DNA of 53,359 nt from CAVXDP01 sp964562925 (GTDB lineage Archaea; Thermoproteota; Bathyarchaeia; 40CM-2-53-6; CAVXDP01): assembly GCA_964562925.1 (NCBI GenBank), contig CAZLVF010000010.1, forward strand, positions 1 to 53,359, read 5' to 3'. Under the pieces are notes generated by a model. The model saw only the letters and a list, made by a program, of their open reading frames with translations, was not told the DNA's origin and ran no database searches. A program made the translations under genes and the position numbers. Below, in pieces: positions 33,331 to 43,463 of the stretch (position 1 is its first letter; each line of letters starts with the position of its first letter).

Positions 33331-33939
33331 TCACCAACTGACAGTATACCGAACAGTATACGTATGTCGCCGACTTTGAGCAAGTAAGTAACCCATTAAG
33401 AGGCCTGCAACTAAACCTCCAAAGTGAGCCAGCAGATTCACCCCAACGCCCACGTTAAGGATGAAGAGGTAGAAAGAATACATCAGAGCACCAGCAATAG
33501 ATTGTCCCACGGATCTTCTCATGTAGATTACTGAAGCTCCAAACACTCCGAAGATTGCTCCTGAGGCCCCGACCGATACAACATCCGGACCCATCAAGAG
33601 ACTGAGAAGGTTCCCGGCCAGCCCCGAAACGAAGTACACAGTGAGATACTGCCAAATCCTGAACAATTCCTCAGCCCTTACGCCGTAGATCAAAAGAAAG
33701 AACATATTCCCGAGGATGTGAAGGAGGTTCGCATGAACAAAGAGGGATGTGAGCAACTGCCAGTACCATCCATAGAACAGGACCCTCGTGTTCCATTGAC
33801 CGACCTCAGCTAGGATTCGACCATCTATTACTAGAGGATTCAGACTCGCCAATGCAGTCGCGGCGTAAACGACGGAGTTTAGGATGATCAAAACGAAAGT
33901 TGGACCGAACCTCCGGCTGTCCAGTTCTCTTGCGAACAA
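33331..33939 (-). CDS. Rhomboid-family intramembrane serine protease
   Basis: 202 residues, TTG start, about six membrane helices. The catalytic dyad is Ser126 in VGASGAIFG and His172 in LLAHFGG. The helix-2 motif HANLLHILGNMFFL is also conserved, so the protein should be active. Rhomboids cut membrane proteins within or near the bilayer; substrate unknown. The flanking gaps (152 and 258 bp) hold no gene. Confidence 0.94.
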   Translation of the reverse strand: MFARELDSRRFGPTFVLIILNSVVYAATALASLNPLVIDGRILAEVGQWNTRVLFYGWYWQLLTSLFVHANLLHILGNMFFLLIYGVRAEELFRIWQYLTVYFVSGLAGNLLSLLMGPDVVSVGASGAIFGVFGASVIYMRRSVGQSIAGALMYSFYLFILNVGVGVNLLAHFGGLVAGLLMGYLLAQSRRHTYTVRYTVSW

Positions 33940-34145
33940 ACCCGAATAGCCTCTCAGGTTCTAAGCCTCAAGTACAGATAAAGCAACGGTACGACTTCGG
34001 CAGTAATCATAATGTCTTCCTTATTTCGATTTGCATTTTCGGAACAAGGCGGTAACTGAATTCCAGAGTAACATCCGGAAAGAGTTGGCTCAATGAAAAT
34101 AGGGCATCGGCCCGTCTGTTATGGTATCGCTCTAGGTGGTCTGTT

Positions 34146-34155
34146 AAAAACTTAA
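34146..34155 (+). promoter_or_regulatory. TATA box of the phosphoglycerate mutase gene
   Basis: AAAAACTTAA, predicting transcription near 34177, about 20 nt before the TTG start at 34198. Nothing else is apparent in the preceding 200 bp. Confidence 0.5.
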
Positions 34156-34197
34156 GAAAGAGCCTCTTAATCCGAACATGTCATCGAGAGGCTCGGT

Positions 34198-35445
34198 TTG
34201 CAAAGCAAGAAAGCTATCCTCATCATCTGCGATGGTATGGGCGACAGACCGCAGAAAGATTTTGGAAATAGGACACCTTTGGAAGCAGCCTATACTCCGC
34301 ATCTCGATCGGTTGGCCAAGAATGGATGGACAGGCCTTATGGACCCTGTCAGTCCAGGAACCCCTCCCGGAAGCGATGTTGCACATTTTTCACTCTTCGG
34401 GTATGATCCTTACAAGTACTACACTGGCCGGGGAGGACTGGAAGCCGCTGGCGCAGGGATCCAGCTCGCGCCCACCGACGTTGCCTTTAGATGCAACTTC
34501 TCCACTGTCGATGATAACTTCACCGTGAGTGATAGAAGAGCGGGAAGGATAAAGGATGGAACAGCAGACCTGGCGAAGGCTCTGAACGGGATGCGGCTTG
34601 AAACTGTTCGAGACCTGACTGTTGAATTTGTCCAGACAGTTGAGCACAGAGGAGTCCTCGTTCTGAGAGGATCGCGACTCTCCCGCCACGTTTCTGACGT
34701 GGACCCACATCAACTAGGCGTTAGGGTGCTTGAATCAAAGCCGTTGGAGAACTCTCCCGAAGCCGCCCGAACGACCAACGCGCTGAACGAGTTCACAAGA
34801 AGATCCTACGAGGTTTTGAAGAACCATCCGGTCAATATCGAAAGGATCAGAGTAGGCGAGAAACCGGCAAACATAATCCTAGCCCGGGGCGCTGGAACAT
34901 TTCCTCAGATTACCCCCCTATCGAGACTCTACGGGGTTCGAACAGCCTGTATCGCCGTTGTAGCCCTGGTTCGCGGGATATGCAAAATTGCAGGGATGGA
35001 TGTGATAGATGTAGAAGGCGCGACCGGTGGACTGAACACGAATTTTATGGGCAAAGCCGAAGCCGCATCAGAGGCGCTGCAAAGATATGACTACGTGCTC
35101 TTGCATGTCAAGGCTACGGATGTGGCTGGACATGATGGAAACTTTGAAGCGAAGAAGAAAGCGATAGAGAGCATAGACAGAATGATTGGAAGGTTAACAC
35201 AGGCTATAGATCTATCTCAATGCTATGTCGTGGTCACGGCTGACCATACTACATCGGTCAGCGTGAGGGATCATTCTGGAGACCCGGTTCCCATCTTGAT
35301 ATTTGGACCAGACGTACTGGCTAGCGATGTTACAAGGTTCTGCGAGAGATCCGTAGCCCATGGAAACCTAGGAAGGATACGTGGGTTTGACATCACCCCC
35401 ATAGTAATGAACTACCTTGGCAAGATCAAAAAGTTCGGCTACTAG
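34198..35445 (+). CDS. apgM: Archaeal 2,3-bisphosphoglycerate-independent phosphoglycerate mutase
   Basis: Interconverts 3- and 2-phosphoglycerate in glycolysis and gluconeogenesis. 415 residues, TTG start. Alkaline-phosphatase-superfamily metal site: Asp12 in IICDGMGDRP, catalytic Ser59 in PPGSDVAHFS, and later KATDVAGHDGN and TADHTTSVSVRDHSGDPVP. A final His in SVAHGNLGRIRG is also present. The family is distinct from bacterial GpmI by length and motif order. Likely the head of a run with the nitroreductase and DNA ligase genes. Confidence 0.95.
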   Translation: MQSKKAILIICDGMGDRPQKDFGNRTPLEAAYTPHLDRLAKNGWTGLMDPVSPGTPPGSDVAHFSLFGYDPYKYYTGRGGLEAAGAGIQLAPTDVAFRCNFSTVDDNFTVSDRRAGRIKDGTADLAKALNGMRLETVRDLTVEFVQTVEHRGVLVLRGSRLSRHVSDVDPHQLGVRVLESKPLENSPEAARTTNALNEFTRRSYEVLKNHPVNIERIRVGEKPANIILARGAGTFPQITPLSRLYGVRTACIAVVALVRGICKIAGMDVIDVEGATGGLNTNFMGKAEAASEALQRYDYVLLHVKATDVAGHDGNFEAKKKAIESIDRMIGRLTQAIDLSQCYVVVTADHTTSVSVRDHSGDPVPILIFGPDVLASDVTRFCERSVAHGNLGRIRGFDITPIVMNYLGKIKKFGY

Positions 35446-35573
35446 AGTCACTTCGGCCTTGGATGAGGCTAAACAACACAAAGCCTTTCCTGATGGGCCT
35501 ATATCTCGTTAGGGGATCGTCCAAACCTGCAACTTTTTGTTCGAGGGATCTAGTACGTAAGGTAGTGGCAGGA

Positions 35574-36095
35574 ATGGACGTTTTCGAAGCGATCTACAAC
35601 CGGCGCAGTGTCCGGTCGTACAAGAGAGACCTCGTCCCGGAGGAAAGTTTGAGTAGAGTACTTGAAGCCGCATCTCGAGCCCCCTCTGCAGGAAACCTTC
35701 AACCTTGGCGTTTCATAATCATTAGGGACGCTGCCAGAAAAAACGCTCTCGCACAGGCAGCACTTGGACAGTCGATGGTGGCCGCGGCGCCTGTTGTGGT
35801 AGTCGTCTGCGCAGATCAACGCAGATCTGGAAGATACTACAGTGAGAGAGGCACTAATTTGTTTTGTATCCAAGACACAGCAGCCGCGATTGAGAATCTC
35901 ATGCTTGCTGCCTTCGCTCTGGGCCTAGGCACATGTTGGGTAGGATCGTTCGACGAGAACAGAGCGGCAGACATCTTGCGGATACCGAACAGCATGAGAC
36001 CGGTCGCCATAATCCCGCTCGGCTATCCAGCTGAGCATCCAAACCCAACCCCTAGACGACCTTTAAGCGAGGTAGTTCAAGAGGCGTCTTCATAG
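35574..36095 (+). CDS. Nitroreductase-family flavoprotein
   Basis: FMN-dependent NAD(P)H oxidoreductase fold, 173 residues from ATG 35574. The region upstream to 35463 is open but lacks family residues. FMN-binding motifs: NRRSVRSYK near the start, ASRAPSAGNLQPWRFI, and GLGTCWVGSF in the second half, with IIPLGYPAEHPNPTPRR at the end. Members reduce quinones, nitro compounds or other acceptors; the physiological substrate here is not known. Confidence 0.92.
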   Translation: MDVFEAIYNRRSVRSYKRDLVPEESLSRVLEAASRAPSAGNLQPWRFIIIRDAARKNALAQAALGQSMVAAAPVVVVVCADQRRSGRYYSERGTNLFCIQDTAAAIENLMLAAFALGLGTCWVGSFDENRAADILRIPNSMRPVAIIPLGYPAEHPNPTPRRPLSEVVQEASS

Positions 36096-36137
36096 ATATG
36101 CGTCTCCATTCTGTCACTCGATAGTTATGGGGAGAGG

Positions 36138-37949
36138 TTGCAAGCTAAAGAAACAGAGGATGAAAACGACTTGAAGTATTCGATACTTGCAGAAACCTAT
36201 GAGAAAATAGAAGAGGCTACGAAGAGGTTGGAGATGACCGACCTACTCGTCGAACTTCTTAGACAGGCGCCAAAGGAGACAATCGACAGGGTCATTTACC
36301 TAACTCAAGGCAGGCTCTACCCTGAGTTCACAGGGATCGAGCTCGGGATAGCTGAAAAACTCGCGATAAAAGCCCTCGCCTCCGTTTCGGGAAAATCTGA
36401 AGAGAAGGTCGAAGAGACTTTCAAGAAGACCGGAGACCTCGGAAAAACTGCCGAGTCATTCATCACTAAGAAGTCCCAGTCGACGCTTATTCAAAGAGAG
36501 TTGTCGGCGGAGATGGTGTACGATGCTTTCGAAAAGATAGCACATGCAACAGGATCCGGGTCTATAGATTTGAAGATAAAGTTTCTGTCGAGTCTGTTGC
36601 ATGATGCTACACCGCTCGAAGCGAGATACGTCATGCGCACAGCCCTTGGAAGACTGAGACTCGGCGTGGCAGATATGACGATTCTAGATGCGGTTGCGAT
36701 CGCTTACGGGGGAGGAAAAGAGACTAGAGAAGACTTGGAAAGAGCATACAACCTGTCATCCGACTTAGGATTGGTTGCAAGATTGGTTGCGACAAAAGGG
36801 TTGGAAGCTGTAAAAAGGTTCAGGGTTAAAGTCGGCCGCCCGATAAGGCCGATGCTTGCGGAGCGTCTCTCGAACGCACAGGAGATCCTTGAAAAGCTCG
36901 GCGGAAAGGGAGCTGCCGAGTACAAGTACGACGGGATAAGGTTGCAGGCTCACATATCGGCTCGCGACTCGTACCTCTTCTCAAGAAGACTCGAGAATGT
37001 AAGTGAGCAGTTCCCAGATGCAATGCAATACATTAGAGAGTCCATCGATGCAAAAGAAGCCGTTGTCGAGGGAGAATGTGTGGCTGTGGACCCGAATACA
37101 GGTGATATGCTACCTTTTCAAATGATATCGCAACGGAGAGGAAGAAAATATGACATTGAGAGGATGGAGGAAGAGGTTCCAGTTCACTTATACTTGTTCG
37201 ATGTACTGTACTTGGACGGGAAGGATTATACAACCATCCCCTATCCAGAGAGGCGATGTCTGCTCGAGCAGATTGTGAAAAAGACTTCACATGCCGAGGT
37301 CTCTGATCAACTCGTTACAGATGATCCGGAACGGCTTGATGTCTACATGGATCAAGCAGTCTCGGATGGATGCGAGGGACTCATGGTCAAATCGGTCGGC
37401 CCTGACTCTGACTACAAGGCCGGAGCGAGAGGGTGGACATGGATCAAATACAAGAGGTCGTACAAAGCTGAGATAGCCGATACCTTTGACTTGGTCCCGG
37501 TTGGAGCCTTCTATGGTCGCGGCAAGAGAGCGGGGTCCTATGGCGCACTCCTAACAGCCGCCTACGATCCCAAGCAGGATCTCTTCGAAACCATATGCAA
37601 GCTGGGTAGCGGGTTCACCGATGATGATCTGGAAAAACTTCCTGAGATGATGAAAGAGCATAGGATTACACATAAACATGCACGCGTGACATGTTTGCTG
37701 AAACCTGACATCTGGTTCTCGCCTGGACTAGTGCTAGAGGTTGCGGCAGATGAGATAACGCTGTCTCCTCTGCACACCTGTGGAAGAGATGTCGTCAAGA
37801 AGGATGCCGGCCTTGCTCTGAGGTTCCCAAGATTCACGGGAAATTGGCGAAGCGACAAGGCTCCTGAGGATGCGACGACACGAGACGAGATTCTGGAAGT
37901 GTACAGAAGTCAATTGAAGAAAATTGAATCAGAAGCCCCTTCCGGCTAG
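36138..37949 (+). CDS. lig: ATP-dependent DNA ligase
   Basis: Seals nicks in replication and repair. 603 residues, standard for archaeal/eukaryotic type I ligases, TTG start after GGGGAGAGG. The N-terminal helical DNA-binding domain (1-230) is followed by the adenylation domain with nucleophile Lys263 in EYKYDGIRLQ. Motif III is within VHLYLFDVLYLDG, motif IV in CEGLMVKS and motif V in GWTWIKYKRSY. The OB-fold follows with LEVAADEIT and a late GLALRFPRF. It lies 42 bp after the nitroreductase gene. Confidence 0.97.
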   Translation: MQAKETEDENDLKYSILAETYEKIEEATKRLEMTDLLVELLRQAPKETIDRVIYLTQGRLYPEFTGIELGIAEKLAIKALASVSGKSEEKVEETFKKTGDLGKTAESFITKKSQSTLIQRELSAEMVYDAFEKIAHATGSGSIDLKIKFLSSLLHDATPLEARYVMRTALGRLRLGVADMTILDAVAIAYGGGKETREDLERAYNLSSDLGLVARLVATKGLEAVKRFRVKVGRPIRPMLAERLSNAQEILEKLGGKGAAEYKYDGIRLQAHISARDSYLFSRRLENVSEQFPDAMQYIRESIDAKEAVVEGECVAVDPNTGDMLPFQMISQRRGRKYDIERMEEEVPVHLYLFDVLYLDGKDYTTIPYPERRCLLEQIVKKTSHAEVSDQLVTDDPERLDVYMDQAVSDGCEGLMVKSVGPDSDYKAGARGWTWIKYKRSYKAEIADTFDLVPVGAFYGRGKRAGSYGALLTAAYDPKQDLFETICKLGSGFTDDDLEKLPEMMKEHRITHKHARVTCLLKPDIWFSPGLVLEVAADEITLSPLHTCGRDVVKKDAGLALRFPRFTGNWRSDKAPEDATTRDEILEVYRSQLKKIESEAPSG

Positions 37950-38080
37950 GTCATCGGGTAAATGCTGGATGCGGAAGCGGTCATTTGACTCCGCGAATGG
38001 ACATGTCTTATCCAACCTGCAAGATCATTGTAGTCAATACTAACAACGCTGGAGATAACAGATTCGCTCCAGCATCCATT

Positions 38081-38881
38081 CTACCATATCGTATAACCGC
38101 CATCGACCACCAGATCATGTCCAGTTGCATAATTTGAAGCATCTGATGCCAGAAATATGGCGGCTCCGACCATATCCATGGGATCGGCAAATCTCCCCAG
38201 GGGTACTAGACCTTTCCAGTGATCTACGTACTCGGGCCTGGTCTTTAGCAGGTCGTCGACTAATGGCGTTATCGTGTATCCGGGACTGATGCTGTTGACG
38301 TTTATGTTGTACTTTGCCCACTCGAAAGCTAGACATTTAGTCAGCATTACTACTCCGGCCTTAGCTGCATTGTAGTGGGCTTGAGGTTGAGGTCTGTTGG
38401 CGATTTGCCCTGAGATAGAAGCCACGTTTATTATTTTTCCATGTTTTCTCTTGATCATATCTCGACCTACTGCTTGACACATTAAGAAGACACTCTTCAA
38501 GTTCGTATCGATCATTTTATCCCAATCTTCCTCTTTCATTTCCTCAGCCTTGACCCATTGTCCGATGCCATGGCTATTTACAAGAACGTCGACGCGACCG
38601 AAAACGTCGAGAACTCTGCCCACGGCGTCTTGTACCTGCGTTGAGCTAGATACGTCAACTCTAACATCTAGCGCCTTCGCGGAGTACCTTTGTTCTATTT
38701 CCTTCTTGGTTTCTGTCAGCTTGCGGAGCGTACGGCCCAGCAACGCGACATCTGACCCGTACTCCGCTAACCCGAACGCTATCGCTCTGCCAATTCCGCT
38801 GCCAGCGCCAGTCACGATTGATTTCTTGCCATCTAGGGCGAGCAACGCCTTGACCGATCCAACGTGTGAGTGCAAACTCAC
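38081..38881 (-). CDS. Short-chain dehydrogenase/reductase (SDR 1)
   Basis: Classical SDR of 266 residues. Cofactor motif TGAGSGIGRA (24-33); NSHG (102-105) replaces the common NNAG; the catalytic triad is Ser155, Tyr170 and Lys174 in HYNAAKAG. The tail FLASDASNYATGHDLVVDGG is of the type found in gluconate 5-dehydrogenase and related sugar-acid enzymes. No ABC or regulator gene is adjacent. GTG start; initiation a few codons later (TTG in LLALDGK) is possible. It opens the catabolic region that fills the rest of the window. Confidence 0.92.
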   Translation of the reverse strand: MSLHSHVGSVKALLALDGKKSIVTGAGSGIGRAIAFGLAEYGSDVALLGRTLRKLTETKKEIEQRYSAKALDVRVDVSSSTQVQDAVGRVLDVFGRVDVLVNSHGIGQWVKAEEMKEEDWDKMIDTNLKSVFLMCQAVGRDMIKRKHGKIINVASISGQIANRPQPQAHYNAAKAGVVMLTKCLAFEWAKYNINVNSISPGYTITPLVDDLLKTRPEYVDHWKGLVPLGRFADPMDMVGAAIFLASDASNYATGHDLVVDGGYTIW

Positions 38882-39119
38882 TCTCTCGAAACCAGCTTTG
38901 AGGCGGCCTATTCATAACGCTTTCCTTCAAGGGAAAAGACATTCGATGTGAACATTCTATATCTACGAAGACTCAGCAAAAACATTTCCAACGTGAAGCA
39001 TGTCGTCATCTGGCATGATGAGATTCAGGAAGCATTAAATAGAAACTATCCGGTAAGCCTTGGATCAAACTATATGCTTAGGAGTCTATTTCTCTACTGT
39101 AGCAATGGTGTGAAGACGA

Positions 39120-40112
39120 ATGAGAGCTCAGGTTCTACATAAAGTGAATCCCATAGAAGAAAGGCCGCTCGTAGACGAAGCTGTGCCTGAACCGACATTG
39201 CGATCAGAAGATGTTTTGATCAACGTTAAGGCATGCGGCGTCTGCCATTCAAATTTGCATATGATCGAAGGAGAATTCCTTCCCGCTGGTTTCCCAGGTA
39301 AACTCCCCATCGTTCCGGGGCATGAGATATCAGGCGCTATCGAAAAAGTCGGAGAGAACGTTGGCACGTGGAAAGTTGGTCAGCGTGTAGGTGTCCAAGT
39401 GTTATATGAGTCATGCGGACGTTGCGAGTACTGCCTTACAGGTAGAGAAAACCTATGTCCAAAACTGAAGTCGACCGGAGAGAACGTGGATGGAGGATAT
39501 GCAGAATTCATTGCTGCACCATCGGATTTTATCTACCAAGTGCCTGAGAACCTAGGTTTCGAAGAGGCTGCTCCCCTGTTCTGTCCAGGCGTCACGGCTT
39601 ATCGAGCCGTGAAGCGGGCCGGTGTGAGGTTAGGCCAGAAAGTTGCAGTTCTCGGCATCGGAGGCGTGGGCAGCATGTCTGTTCAATTCGCCCAGCTAGC
39701 CGGTGGAGAAGTGACGGCGGTGGATGTGACAAAGGAGAAGCTAGATTTGGCCTTGGAGCTGGGCGCTGAGAACGCTGTTCTAGCAGGCGAGTTTGGAAAA
39801 CTAGGCAAGTTTGATGTCGTCATGATTCATACCCCCTCACAGAAAGCGATAGACCAAGCCGTCAAATCTGTAAAACCCGGAGGAACTATTCTACAGGCAG
39901 TTTTTGGAAACATATTCGTCAACTTTGATCAAGAGTATACAGTAGTATCGAGTGTGATAGGAACGAGGATTGACATGCTCGATGCGCTAAAGTTTGCCTC
40001 GGAACGTAAGGTCAAGGTAAAATGGCAAGCCTTTAAGTTGGAAGAAGCAAACGATGTCCTGCTGAGACTGAAGAAAGGAGAGATAGTCGGTAGAGCGGTT
40101 CTAGTACCTTGA
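39120..40112 (+). CDS. Zinc-dependent medium-chain alcohol dehydrogenase
   Basis: 330 residues, ATG start. Catalytic zinc ligands Cys42 (GVCHSN) and His68/Glu69 (PGHE); structural zinc Cys99, Cys102, Cys105 and Cys113 in CGRCEYCLTGRENLC; Rossmann motif VLGIGGVGSMSVQFAQ. The enzyme is probably NAD(P)-dependent and reduces or oxidises an aldehyde/alcohol pair made by the neighbouring decarboxylase-like ThDP enzymes. A TATA-like ACTATATGCTT at 39068-39078 predicts a short leader. The 238-bp gap before it holds only a weak ORF. Confidence 0.93.
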   Translation: MRAQVLHKVNPIEERPLVDEAVPEPTLRSEDVLINVKACGVCHSNLHMIEGEFLPAGFPGKLPIVPGHEISGAIEKVGENVGTWKVGQRVGVQVLYESCGRCEYCLTGRENLCPKLKSTGENVDGGYAEFIAAPSDFIYQVPENLGFEEAAPLFCPGVTAYRAVKRAGVRLGQKVAVLGIGGVGSMSVQFAQLAGGEVTAVDVTKEKLDLALELGAENAVLAGEFGKLGKFDVVMIHTPSQKAIDQAVKSVKPGGTILQAVFGNIFVNFDQEYTVVSSVIGTRIDMLDALKFASERKVKVKWQAFKLEEANDVLLRLKKGEIVGRAVLVP

Positions 40113-40306
40113 ACCTCCAAACCTGTTTCTGTGCAGGTTAGAGGAAGCTTGCCGATTCAGCCGATGTCTGGAACACCGCATTCAAATGTGTGATCGAGAT
40201 TTCACATTCCTTCTTGAAGTTTGGTCTCAGTGCCTAACCGAAACCTGTTATCGTTTGCTCTGTCGTGGTTTCGAATATTTTGTATAACCTAAAGCGACGC
40301 AGGGGT

Positions 40307-41038
40307 TCAGGCTTTAAGCTCTTCGAGGCTCGCCTTATACTTCTCTAAACTGAACGCAGGGTCTCTTAACATTGCCTGGATCTGTGCTTTATGCTCAGAC
40401 TCTCGCTTGATCAGTTCTGTCGCGTACTCCAGAACTCTGGAGAGTTTGTCTGCGGGGAACTTACATGCGCCACACTGGTCCATGTGGACTATGTCTCCGG
40501 GCTTGACAGTCATGCCCGCTGTCTTAAGTGGTATGTTCGCTCCTCTCAGTTGAAGAGGGCCGTGGCCTGATGTGAGACCGGTTGCGAGATACTGGACGTT
40601 CTGCTCCTTGATCTCCACATAGTCTCTCATAGGGCCGTCCGTTAAAACGCCGACAACACCAAAGGCTTTGAGCTCGGCAGTCATCATTCCTCCAAAGAGG
40701 CCTGATAGATTCTCGAGGCCGGGCGAGTACGTCTGTTTGGCGATTAGAATGATCGGTCTACGTGTGCCATTCAAATGCTCGTAAAGAATCCAAGGGTCGA
40801 GTTTAGTGTGTTCGGCCCTCTCGTCAGAGTACCAGGCTGTTGCCGCGTAGCCACATATCGGTCCGAATTCAGGATACATGCAGCGAAGCGATGTATCTGT
40901 GTAGTATTCTCCTCGCCATGCGTCATAGAGCTTTAGACAGACATCACTACCGGAGTAGGTTGCAACAACGTTACAGATCGTTGCAGTATCAAATTTTCTG
41001 AGCCCTTGAATAATCTGCTGGTCTGTTAGCTGGGGCAT
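40307..41038 (-). CDS. RraA-like / HMG aldolase family protein
   Basis: 243 residues, ATG start. The family signature is present as GGMMTAELKAFGVVGVLTDG (116-135), followed by PMRDY with Asp134, Arg138 and Asp139 forming the metal and substrate site. Members include 4-hydroxy-4-methyl-2-oxoglutarate aldolase, which releases pyruvate; bacterial RraA instead regulates RNase E. With 2-hydroxyacid dehydrogenase and ThDP genes nearby, an aldolase or oxaloacetate-decarboxylase-type role is more likely. The C-terminus has a charged helical extension. A minus-strand TATA, CTTAAGTATT, lies near 41075-41084. Confidence 0.88.
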   Translation of the reverse strand: MPQLTDQQIIQGLRKFDTATICNVVATYSGSDVCLKLYDAWRGEYYTDTSLRCMYPEFGPICGYAATAWYSDERAEHTKLDPWILYEHLNGTRRPIILIAKQTYSPGLENLSGLFGGMMTAELKAFGVVGVLTDGPMRDYVEIKEQNVQYLATGLTSGHGPLQLRGANIPLKTAGMTVKPGDIVHMDQCGACKFPADKLSRVLEYATELIKRESEHKAQIQAMLRDPAFSLEKYKASLEELKA

Positions 41039-41329
41039 TTTTCAACCTTCAAAATTCAGAACAACCCTGTCTCAATACTTAAGCTTAAGCCTTGTCAACG
41101 AACGCTCGTGATTCTCTCAATCTTGTGAAGCGTGAATCTTCCTCATACTTGTCAAACTAGACAGATTCTTGTCGATCAGCTGCTTTGTTTGTAGATTTCC
41201 ATATGATAAATGTTCATGCACGGCTCGCCTGACGGACGGTTCGCCACGTTCAGCGATCGCGTCTGGATCCTCTGCTGATGCATCGCTGAGTAACTTTAGA
41301 CGACGGAAACGATCACAGTAGGCAGTTAA

Positions 41330-42361
41330 TCAGTTGTCTGGACGCAAGTGTCCTCTCGCTGCCAGTTGCGATCTATTCACTAAGTTCTTTGGAAGTTCTC
41401 CCCGGGCGACTCTCGTTACCTCTTCAAGCAATATCCTTTCATAGGCTTCGAAAGACTCTCGGGTGCTTCCTGCGATATGTGGGCTCAATACGGTGTTGTC
41501 AAGTCCTAGCAAGGGATTATCCGTTGAGATCGGTTCCTTCTGGAAAACATCGAGTCCCGCTGCTGCGATCTTTCGCTCTTTCAATGCTTGTATTAGAGCT
41601 GCTTCATCTGCGACAAAACCTCTGGATGTGTTGATAAGGCAAGCCGATTTTTTCATCAAGCCTATCTCTTTAGCACCTATCAAGCATCTTGTCTCCGCAG
41701 ACAATGGAACGTGCACGGTTACAATATCCGAAGATCTAAGCAAGCTTTCAAGATCAATAAGCTCCGCCCCGATTTCTTGCGCCTGCTCTCTTGTAACGAA
41801 CGGATCGGTCGCCAATATTCGCATACTGAAACCTTTTCCACAGATTCTTGCTACCCTCTTACCTATCTCGCCTATTCCGACTATGCCTAGCGTCTTGCCG
41901 TAGAGTTCTGTCCCTATCATCCAATCGGGCAGCTTTCCTGACTCTACGTTCTTCCACCTTTTGTTTCTGATGTGTTGGTCACATTCGCGAAGATTCCTGA
42001 GAAGAGCCAACATCATACAAACCGTCAGTTCAGCCACAGCCTCGGAATTCGAGCCGCGAAAATTCGTTACAAAGACCCCTTTTTCTGACGCTGCGTCTAC
42101 ATCTATATGATTGTAGCCAACCCCATAGGCTATGATCATTCTAAGAGGCGCCGAGTTAATTACCTTGCGAGTTATGGGAGCGTACTCTGCAACGATGACA
42201 TTCGCTTGGGTTACTTCTTTCGCAAGAGCCTCCTCCCGGTCTGAAACGGCCCACTTCACTCGAGCGACCGCCTCAAGTTTAGATATGGCTTCATCAGATA
42301 CGGAGCAACGGTCCGCAAAAATCAGCGTTGGACAGATGCCGCCCTCTTTTCGCGTATCCAT
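41330..42361 (-). CDS. D-isomer-specific 2-hydroxyacid dehydrogenase
   Basis: NAD(P)-dependent interconversion of 2-hydroxy and 2-oxo acids, 343 residues, ATG start. Rossmann motif GIVGIGEIGKRVA, catalytic Arg in NTSRGF, Glu in DVFQKEP and His in SPHIAGSTRES, the complete triad. Subgroup (phosphoglycerate, glyoxylate or lactate dehydrogenase) cannot be settled by eye; there is no ACT domain, which argues against SerA. An AT-rich TATA at 42409-42418 reads on both strands and may serve this gene and the divergent SDR. The 291 bp at 41039-41329 hold no other feature. Confidence 0.93.
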   Translation of the reverse strand: MDTRKEGGICPTLIFADRCSVSDEAISKLEAVARVKWAVSDREEALAKEVTQANVIVAEYAPITRKVINSAPLRMIIAYGVGYNHIDVDAASEKGVFVTNFRGSNSEAVAELTVCMMLALLRNLRECDQHIRNKRWKNVESGKLPDWMIGTELYGKTLGIVGIGEIGKRVARICGKGFSMRILATDPFVTREQAQEIGAELIDLESLLRSSDIVTVHVPLSAETRCLIGAKEIGLMKKSACLINTSRGFVADEAALIQALKERKIAAAGLDVFQKEPISTDNPLLGLDNTVLSPHIAGSTRESFEAYERILLEEVTRVARGELPKNLVNRSQLAARGHLRPDN

Positions 42362-42599
42362 GCTAGTATTTTCACCCTTGCAAGTTTCTTGAGCTAGTCT
42401 AGGGATCTTATTTAATCTTGTCTAGAAATCTACGAAGCTCATGAAGATACGCTTTCTGCTTGATCAAGGAATTTGGACGTGTAGTGCGCCGACACAGAAT
42501 GCATCTGGAAAGCGACATGAAACAAACAGAAACAAGATGGCCGATCTGACGGCAAAGCATAAGAACAGGCTCTGCTCGGTTAGGGAGGTGGTGAAAATT

Positions 42600-43382
42600 G
42601 TGAGGCTATCCAACAAGGTAGCGATTGTTACGGGTGCTGGAACTGGGATAGGACGTGGAATTGCAAGAATGCTAGTCAAGGAAGGCGCAAGCGTGGTGGT
42701 CACTGACATAAACGAAGAAACAGCCAACAAGACCGCCGCCGAAATCGAGTCAATGGATGGAAAAACACTAACAGTGAAGATGGACGTGAGATCCAGCGAT
42801 CAGATCGATGAGATGATTAAGAAAGCGCTGGATAGATTTCAAAGAATTGATGTCTTGGTCAACAACGCAGGTGTATCGACTATGGCTCCAGTTATCGATA
42901 TGACAGAGGAGGAATGGAACTATAACATGGACGTGAATGCAAAGGGCACGTTTCTCTGTACAAGAGCTGTGCTGAAACAGATGATTAAGCAGGGAAAGGG
43001 TGGAAAAATCATCTGCATATCTTCGCTGGCCGGGAAATTTGGCAATAAGTATTATTCCCACTATTCAGCGTCGAAGTGGGCGGTCATTGGATTTGTGAAA
43101 AGCGTCGCGATGGAGATAGCTGAACACCAGATCACCATAAATGCTGTCTGCCCAGGCCGGGTTGCAACATCGATGGAAGAACGCGAGATAGCATGGGAAG
43201 CGAAATACCTGAAGAAGTCCGTTGAAGAAATAAAGAAAGAGTATATTGATTCGATACCTCTAGGAAGGCTTGAGACGCCTGAGGACGTAGCAAAACTAGT
43301 TGTATTCTTAGCCTCGGATGAATCCGACTACATAACTGGTGAAGCGATAGAGATCACTGGAGGCATGTTTCTCGGGGCATAA
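42600..43382 (+). CDS. Short-chain dehydrogenase/reductase (SDR 2)
   Basis: 260 residues from GTG 42600, a normal SDR size. GGGAGGTGG (42583-42591) is a strong Shine-Dalgarno just upstream. The frame is open to ATG 42441 but those 53 residues have no SDR character. Motifs: VTGAGTGIGRGIA, VNNAG, ICISSLAG, Tyr-x-x-x-Lys in HYSASKWA, and the closing LASDESDYITGEAIEITGG. The TATA-like ATTTAAT near 42410-42418 could give a leader of about 160 nt. Substrate unknown. Confidence 0.9.
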   Translation: MRLSNKVAIVTGAGTGIGRGIARMLVKEGASVVVTDINEETANKTAAEIESMDGKTLTVKMDVRSSDQIDEMIKKALDRFQRIDVLVNNAGVSTMAPVIDMTEEEWNYNMDVNAKGTFLCTRAVLKQMIKQGKGGKIICISSLAGKFGNKYYSHYSASKWAVIGFVKSVAMEIAEHQITINAVCPGRVATSMEEREIAWEAKYLKKSVEEIKKEYIDSIPLGRLETPEDVAKLVVFLASDESDYITGEAIEITGGMFLGA

Positions 43383-43463
43383 CTGTTCCAATGTTCCTCT
43401 GTCACTTTGTATCGAGCGAACCACTCATGCCTAGTTGGTTCAAAGAATTGTGGCTGTTTGGGT

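Noticed and set aside
38948..39142. Plus-strand ORF of 64 codons before the alcohol dehydrogenase
   Set aside because: It contains the likely promoter of the dehydrogenase gene, overlaps its start, and resembles no protein.
42441..42599. 53-codon N-terminal extension of SDR 2
   Set aside because: It has no SDR character and a strong Shine-Dalgarno lies right before the internal start; a TATA that could make ATG 42441 leaderless leaves some doubt.
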